Source: Pteria penguin | Taxonomy: Eukaryota > Mollusca > Bivalvia > Pterioida > Pteriidae | Assembly: GCA_035048485.1 (NCBI GenBank) | Contig: CM068580.1 | Location: 53,236,975 to 53,300,974, forward strand | Direction: 5' to 3' | Length of the DNA: 64,000 bases | Shown here: positions 12,827 to 64,000 of the stretch, piece after piece | How positions within the stretch are numbered: position 1 is the first letter of the stretch | Layout: every line of letters begins with the position of its first letter | Position numbers and translations under genes: made by a program | The notes under the pieces: generated by a model | Told to the model about the DNA's origin: nothing | What the model saw: only the letters and a program-made list of their open reading frames with translations | Databases searched by the model: none

Positions 12827-13839
12827 GACAGACAACTGTACTACTTTATTATTTACATATCGGTGCTGACATCATTATCAGAATTATCATCAAGTCGATT
12901 TGCGAGTTAACCTTCATTATAATAAAGAGTAGCATGTTTGTATCAATTAAGGTTTTCAACAAGAGCAACGACTAGCATGACATAATGCGCCCGTCGCTTA
13001 GTTTGAAGGGATTCAATTTGAAAGTATGGAAACATTTCCCCTTTGCCTATTATTCAGGACCTCAAGATGACATATGCTTTGGTCCTGGGCAACAACCCTG
13101 TGAAATATTATGGAAATTCATGAAGGCAGTAAGAAGTTGTGACAAAGAGAAGAATCTAACCCCCTCCTCATTTTTTCTTCTATGTCAAAAATGCCAGAGT
13201 ACAGAAGAAATAAAAGCCTGTAATATATATTAAAGTTTATACATAACTTTAGCATCAATTTAAATTTGAAAGAGTTGAAGTGAGAAATGAATTTCTTATA
13301 ATTTCACAATCTAAAACAAATGAAAGACCAATAATTCTGTATCAACAAAGTGGATATTTCAAAACTGAAACGCGTCTTCTTTTATTTTATCACAGTATTC
13401 TGTATTAGTATTATGAAATCCATTCACGCTTACTAAAACTATTGTGTCCTATAGAAACTGTCATTATTCTATCCATGAAAAATATCAAAAGTCCCATAAG
13501 GGGACGACCATTTGATTCTGAAAGGGGGGGGGGGCTGGCAAATTTGGTCGAGTAAGATTTTTTATTTTCAGATCTTTGAATGATAGAATATTTATTTCCT
13601 TAATATCCTGGGACAGATTATTTATTTTCTTGACTTTTTGTAGCCAAGAAATACTTGTTAGAACTGCATTGTAATATATGCCATTAACACAGTCATCCTT
13701 CTATAATTATATTTTGTTAACAAAATACATTCTAATATAAGGTAAACACAACAAATAATATGCAAACATTACTTTTACTGCATAGGTTTTTACACTACTA
13801 GTTTCTATAGTGAAGTGTATAAAACAAAAAATAACAACA
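12827..13839. other. no gene supported
   Basis: Contains an 82-codon plus-strand open frame (12,985-13,233) without recognisable domain, splice context or compositional support, and a G-run near 13,525. Nothing else recognised. Confidence 0.4.
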
Positions 13840-14570
13840 CTTCTTCACACATCCCTCTAGATCAGTACTATGCATTCATGTAAAGAGATCTAGACGAAAA
13901 TGTCAAAATTTGAAGGGGGTCGTAAGTCATTTATTTCTATCAAGTTTTATTAAAATACTTCCAACAGTTCTGCAGAAAAAGTTGAAAATGTGAAAAATGG
14001 CGAAACCCCCTCCCACCCCCACCCCCTTTTTTTGGAAGTCTTTAATATAAAATTCATAAAAAAAAAATTAAAAAATTGAGATATTGACAAAACTCTTTCA
14101 CAATAATATTCCCTACCATAATTATGATCAAAATAGTCCATAAGAAATCACTATTATCAATTAACTGAAAAACATGACACTTCTACTAAGCCCCAAAAAG
14201 TGTTGAAAAAACGTCAGAAATTTGATTTCGGAACAGAACAAAAAATAACAACTCTTCTTCACACATCCCTCTAGATCATTCCTATGCATCAGTTTGTCTC
14301 TGTATGCACCAGGTCTGAAGTTTGTCAAAGGAGGATATTCTCTGTGACCTACTTTTGCCTGTGGTGGCACCACCTATTGACGGATTGGGACAAAAAACAA
14401 CAACACTTGTAGGGGACTATGAGTACTTTATTCCTATCCAGTTTCATAGAAATCTGTTCAGCGGTTCTTGAGAAGAAGTTGAAAATGTGAAAAGTTTACG
14501 GCGGACGGACAGTGTGCTATGACTATAGCTCACTTGAGCCTTTGGCTCAGGTGAACTAACAAGCAACAGT
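13840..14570 (+). repeat. dispersed repeat, two overlapping copies; related copy at 19.06 kb
   Basis: The core at about 14,230-14,565 (CTTCTTCACACATCCCTCTAG; TTTTGCCTGTGGTGGCACCA; GTGAAAAGTTTACGGCGGAC; ends GAGCCTTTGGCTCAGGTGAA) recurs at about 19,100-19,470. A partial second copy of the left part lies at 13,840-14,000. The terminal GGCTCAGGTGA word is frequent in bivalve dispersed repeats. Confidence 0.75.
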
Positions 14571-14978
14571 TCTATTAAGTTTTTGTTGAATATATATGCC
14601 CAGTTCTATAAATCCTGCTGAAATATGAGTTTTAATGTTAAACTATTGCATATTATAGTATAGGAAGCAATCTGGCGAGCGAAGCGAGCCGGAAAAAATC
14701 AACATGTTTTCTATAGAACATTCAGCTTTATATTTGCATGATCTGGTATATGTACATGCTAGTAGCCAGAATATTAATTTTCATAACAGTCAATATAATA
14801 TGTTCCGTCTATGACGGGCGTATAAAAACCATCTTGTAAATTTTTTTGGAGTTATTCCTCTTTTATCAATAGATTTGAATAGGGTCTTGCATGTCAAAAA
14901 AAGTTTAATCAAATATTGGAAATGAACGAAAACTAATAGAAGTCTTTAAAATGCGTTTTAGACTCTCATTTAATAGAC

Positions 14979-15043
<65 letters not shown>

Positions 15044-15189
15044 TACATGTAACTTAAGCTTACCCATAACTGACTTGATTTATGTAAAACATCATAGAAT
15101 ATCCAGTAGGAACATAGGAGGAGGGGTGATGATATTTTCCACGAAGATTCGAGGAGAACAATTCTATTATGTTAAAATTTTGAAGTAAA
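14571..15189. repeat. (GATA)n microsatellite in otherwise unique sequence
   Basis: Perfect ATAG/GATA run at about 14,975-15,043, roughly 17 units. The rest of the interval holds nothing recognised. Confidence 0.9.
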
Positions 15190-15521
15190 TACATTTACTC
15201 ATGATAAGCAGCCAATTTTTTAATATCGGAAACATAGATATTACTTGTGAAGACTCTATTAAATTATTGGGTGTAGATATAGATTTTGCTTTGAATTTGA
15301 CATACACATTTCTAATTTATGTAGGAAGGCTGCACAGCAAATTAACATCATGAAAAGACTGGGTAAGCACTTAATTAGGCTAAATAGGCTGACAATTTTC
15401 TATTCATTTATGTTGTCAAATTTTAATTTCTGTCAACTGTCTTTGCACTTTTGTTCAGAGGGTAACAAAAAAAAAGTTAGAAAAGAGATTACAAGAGAGA
15501 GCCTTATTTTTCCGTGTATGA

Positions 15522-15626
15522 CAATCTGATTAAAACCATATCTTTATTCCGCTTCTTTATTTGTTCTCTTTATCCGCAATGGGACAAATAGAGAAGCGGA
15601 ATAAAGGTATGGTTTTAATCAAATTG
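15522..15626. mobile_element. 105-bp foldback element nested in the LINE, 9-bp target duplication
   Basis: Arms CAATCTGATTAAAACCATAT / inverted CAATTTGATTAAAACCATAC continue for about 43 bases with 3 mismatches. CGTGTATGA stands on both sides (15,513-15,521 and 15,627-15,635). Removing the element and one CGTGTATGA restores the LINE reading frame across the site. A 9-bp duplication is typical of Mutator-like elements. Confidence 0.85.
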
Positions 15627-16025
15627 CGTGTATGACAGCTATGAATTGACCTATGAAGAACTCTTAGAAAAAGCCATAAGGCCAACTTTAAAAATCAGAA
15701 GACTAAGAAATATGACCATATAAATGTTTAAGATCTTGAACAATCTGCCCTTCCCCCACTGTTTATCAAACCTTGTTCAAATTAATACGTATACAACATG
15801 TAATTTTATATATTCCAATATTTTAGTTCCCAGCAGTGCAGACTACAACATACGGTAAGCACTCATTCAGGTATGCAGCGGCAGTTCTTTGGAATAGTTT
15901 CCCTAAATATTTTAGACAAACAAGTAATTTTAATCATTTTAAATCTCTTCTAAACCACTGGAATGGCGATCAGTATAAATGCAGTATGTGCTAATAAATT
16001 AGTATGTTTAGTAACATCAGTGTCC

Positions 16026-16228
16026 GGCGCCATAAACTGAGGAAATTTTTGACATAATTTCATATTCTTCTGTTCAACAAGGAATTAATAACTGGGATTT
16101 GGATTTTATTGAGTTTAATTCTATAAATAGAAATAAACCATTTTGCATGACATTTTATTTGAACTTTTGATAATGGAATAAATTAAGATTTAATAAATGA
16201 CTTAAGTATTTTCTCAGTTTATGGCGCC
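16026..16228. mobile_element. 203-bp TIR element nested in LINE 3' UTR
   Basis: Perfect 16-bp terminal inverted repeats GGCGCCATAAACTGAG, with AT-rich interior and no open frame. The LINE 3' UTR resumes after it. No clear target duplication. Confidence 0.75.
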
Positions 16229-16797
16229 AGGCCCAGGTCTTTGCGGGAGGGATTGACTTATTAGCGGGACGTGTAGTTACTTACTCATTTCATATTCACG
16301 TTTTCCTGCTGCACTTTTTCGTTTGTTGAATGTTTGCTTATTTTTCGTTTTTAAGTTTGCTATTTCCTTTAAATCTAACGTTATTTTTTAAATCTTATTC
16401 AATTAAAATGTCTTATTTTACTTCTCGTTTTAAATGTTGCTTATTTTTTGTTTTAAGTTTACTATTTTCCTTTAAACCTGTCGCTTTTTTCAAATTTTGC
16501 TCATTTCAAAAATCTTATTTTCCTTTTTGCAGCTTTCAGATAACTTGAATCTTATGCTATTAGTTTAGTTAGTGTGTTATTGCTATTGCTCTTATTGCTT
16601 CATGGACTGTACTGCTTATAAGTAATGCTACGTGTGATTTCCTGTGCATGCTGTGATATCCTGTTGCCTGTTTTTTAAGTGAAATTTGTGTATATATGTT
16701 TATGTTGGTCTTAAAAGCTCAAAAGAGCTTATGTTTGTTGTTACTTACCATGCCGATTCTGAATAAAGCTTATGGTATTGTATAGTATTGTATTGAC

Positions 16798-18271
16798 ATA
16801 GTCGAATAGAAAGTATGCTCATATATCTAAAATTACAATATCTGCTGTAGCATAGATATTAAAACATTCATTTAATGAAATAATATAAATGTAATCACAA
16901 AATATATAACAGTATTATAAATAGAACGATAGATAGAAGCTATATTATAACAGACAACATTACAAATGTAATAAGCATAAAAGAACAAATGTATAACAAA
17001 ATACTATATTTTAAACAAAAAAAGTAACCGGTTGAGAAAAGGAAATGGCTTGTGTATTAAAAATATCTTCAATATGAAAATTAAAGAAAATTTTGTGAAA
17101 TAATTTGAAAATACATAGATAACGAAAATAAATGTGTTAAATGGAAAAAAATATAAATTAGCGGTCACAGATGATATATCAAGTAATAAATAAAACGAAA
17201 GGTCATACAGAAAAAACAATGCTGGTGCGGTACAAAAACAGAAAGAAAGAAAGAAAGAAACATACAAAGAAACAAAGAAAGAAAGATGAGATATAATACT
17301 GCCGGTATGACAACAGCGTTATATCAACTTCTTTGTTAAGATAAATAGAAACCGAAAATATAAAAAGCATCAATACATATAAAAAAGAAAGATCCTCATG
17401 CTGTAAAAACAGCGCAATAATTTCTGTATAGAGCAATCGCCGTCTTCCTATTGTTTGACTGTTGCTGTGCCTTGTGTCCAAGGATAATGTCTGCAGAAGT
17501 GTGATTGATGGAAATGGCTTGGACTGAACCTAAGAGCTGTCAGTAATGAACAATGATACGTTTAATTACCTTTATATACATGTAGTCTTACTCAATCACA
17601 ACACTTGTAACATGAAACAATTCTCTTTATATTTTGTTTCGATTTCATTCATTTTTTAAACAAAAGTGAATAAAACACAGCATACACACTAAGTTTTATT
17701 TCATTCAGTAAGAAGAACAGAAAAAATACTTTCATGATTAACAAAATTTGGAAAAATTCAAATTCCAACATGAATAACTGGCTTACTGCATAAACTTTGT
17801 CAACAGTGAACGATAGTGAATATTATTCTACAAAATGAATCTATTTTTGTGGGTTAAGCAAAACATGGCAGTTATTTCATGTGACTATTTCATATAATTT
17901 TAAGCATTAAAAGATTTTGCAGGAAATTTGGTATGAAATGGCTAAATATAAGTGACCCTAAAATTGAAAGTTTCCGCTAAACCATAATAAAAATCACACA
18001 TAGGTATCTTTCATCATAAACACAGATAATTAACTTAATTTATTAGCACTAAAGCGGCAACATTTTATCCAAATGAAAAATCATTGAACCAATAATATCT
18101 AATACCATCACGCATTATCATTGATGCACGTTTCACCTTTGACCTAATGTTTGTTGTATAATCAAGAATATTCCTGATTCTAATAGTATTCTTTCTCAAA
18201 TTATTTTCTTGTGAAAACATGTAGGCAGTATATATACCAAAATTAAGTACATTCTATGGCAAAAACTTATT
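16798..18271. other. RET 3' UTR and flank
   Basis: AT-rich sequence between the LINE tail and the RET stop codon. Contains the candidate poly(A) hexamers and an A/G-rich patch at about 17,238-17,290. No other gene recognised. Confidence 0.5.
17695..18044 (-). promoter_or_regulatory. candidate polyadenylation signals of RET
   Basis: On the minus strand AATAAA occurs at 18,044-18,039 (about 230 bases after the stop) and at 17,700-17,695 (about 570 bases after it). Both lie in unique AT-rich sequence suitable for a 3' UTR. AT-rich DNA makes this hexamer common, so the choice between them is open. Confidence 0.3.
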
Positions 18272-63794
<45,523 letters not shown>

Positions 63795-64000
63795 CTAAAA
63801 GAAAAAAAAATACACATATTTTTGGCTGTTTGGCTGACTAAAATTTACTGTTGTGTTATTCAAAGTGAGAATTTGCGTGTTGTCAATATCAGAACCATTC
63901 CAGTTCATGATATGAAAAATTGTGTTAATATTATGAATAAACTGAAATATATTGGCAAAGGAAAAACCATATAGGAGTAGTTTTGTAATGCATTTTATAC

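Larger units (their letters stand above)
15190..16797 (+). pseudogene. 5'-truncated LINE (non-LTR retrotransposon) 3' end
   Basis: Frame-broken reverse-transcriptase ORF tail. In order: DSIKLLGVDIDFAL, NLCRKAAQQINIMKRLGKHL, RLTIFYSFMLSNFNFC, EELLEKA, and SFRYAAAVLWNSFPKYFR with SLLNHWNGDQYKCSMC then a stop at about 15,993. This is the usual C-terminal signature of LINE endonuclease/RT proteins of invertebrates. A 3' UTR follows and ends in AATAAAGCTTATGGTATTGT with TATTG repeats. Frameshifts and stops make it inactive. Two palindromic elements are nested in it. Confidence 0.85.

Noticed and set aside
12985..13233. 82-codon plus-strand open frame
   Set aside because: No domain recognised, no splice or promoter support, typical chance length for this composition and window size.

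Overview
The window looks like nuclear DNA of an invertebrate, most probably a bivalve mollusc. The evidence is a compact-exon, repeat-rich, intron-heavy gene, AT-rich introns, many tRNA-derived short interspersed elements, palindromic miniature transposons, Tc1-type and LINE-type relics, and dispersed repeats of a kind common in bivalve assemblies. The lineage is an inference from sequence character; no species is claimed.

The only clear host gene is a RET receptor tyrosine kinase on the minus strand. It runs from about 63,794 (first recognisable extracellular exon) down to the stop codon at 18,272. I could place 20 exons by hand. Every splice junction has AG/GT borders and the reading phases join without a break. 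They give 1,162 residues: cadherin-like domains 1-4, a cysteine-rich domain, one membrane span, a juxtamembrane segment, a complete tyrosine kinase domain and a short tyrosine-containing tail. Only the signal-peptide exon or exons appear to be missing, beyond 64,000. A two-exon 3' end of a second, acidic minus-strand gene or gene relic (52,974-53,647) may lie inside a RET intron.

Layout. 1-18,271 is RET 3' flank: large minisatellites (1.2-4.4 kb), smaller arrays at 8.7 and 10.0 kb, a 600-bp palindrome at 11.6 kb, and a 5'-truncated LINE at 15.2-16.8 kb with two younger palindromic elements nested in it. 18,272-30,042 holds the kinase and membrane exons, with a 2.2-kb TIR element at 23.1-25.4 kb and a 59-bp array at 28.5-29.6 kb. 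30,043-38,468 is one intron largely made of four unrelated tandem arrays (48, 63, 35 and 73 bp units). 38,469-47,216 holds the cysteine-rich and cadherin-like 3-4 exons, with a perfect 11 x 41-bp array and a dead Tc1-family transposon. 47,217-57,409 is a 10-kb intron of mobile DNA: three palindromes, a 22-bp array, a foldback element whose arms are 21-bp tandem repeats, and two inverted copies of the 1.65-kb TIR element. 57,410-63,794 holds the N-terminal extracellular exons, with two long AT runs.

The RET exons together encode a cell-surface receptor that in vertebrates signals for GDNF-family ligands through GFR-alpha-type co-receptors. The rest of the window is repeats and mobile-element debris. 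Most long open frames in the arrays are artefacts of repeat units divisible by three.
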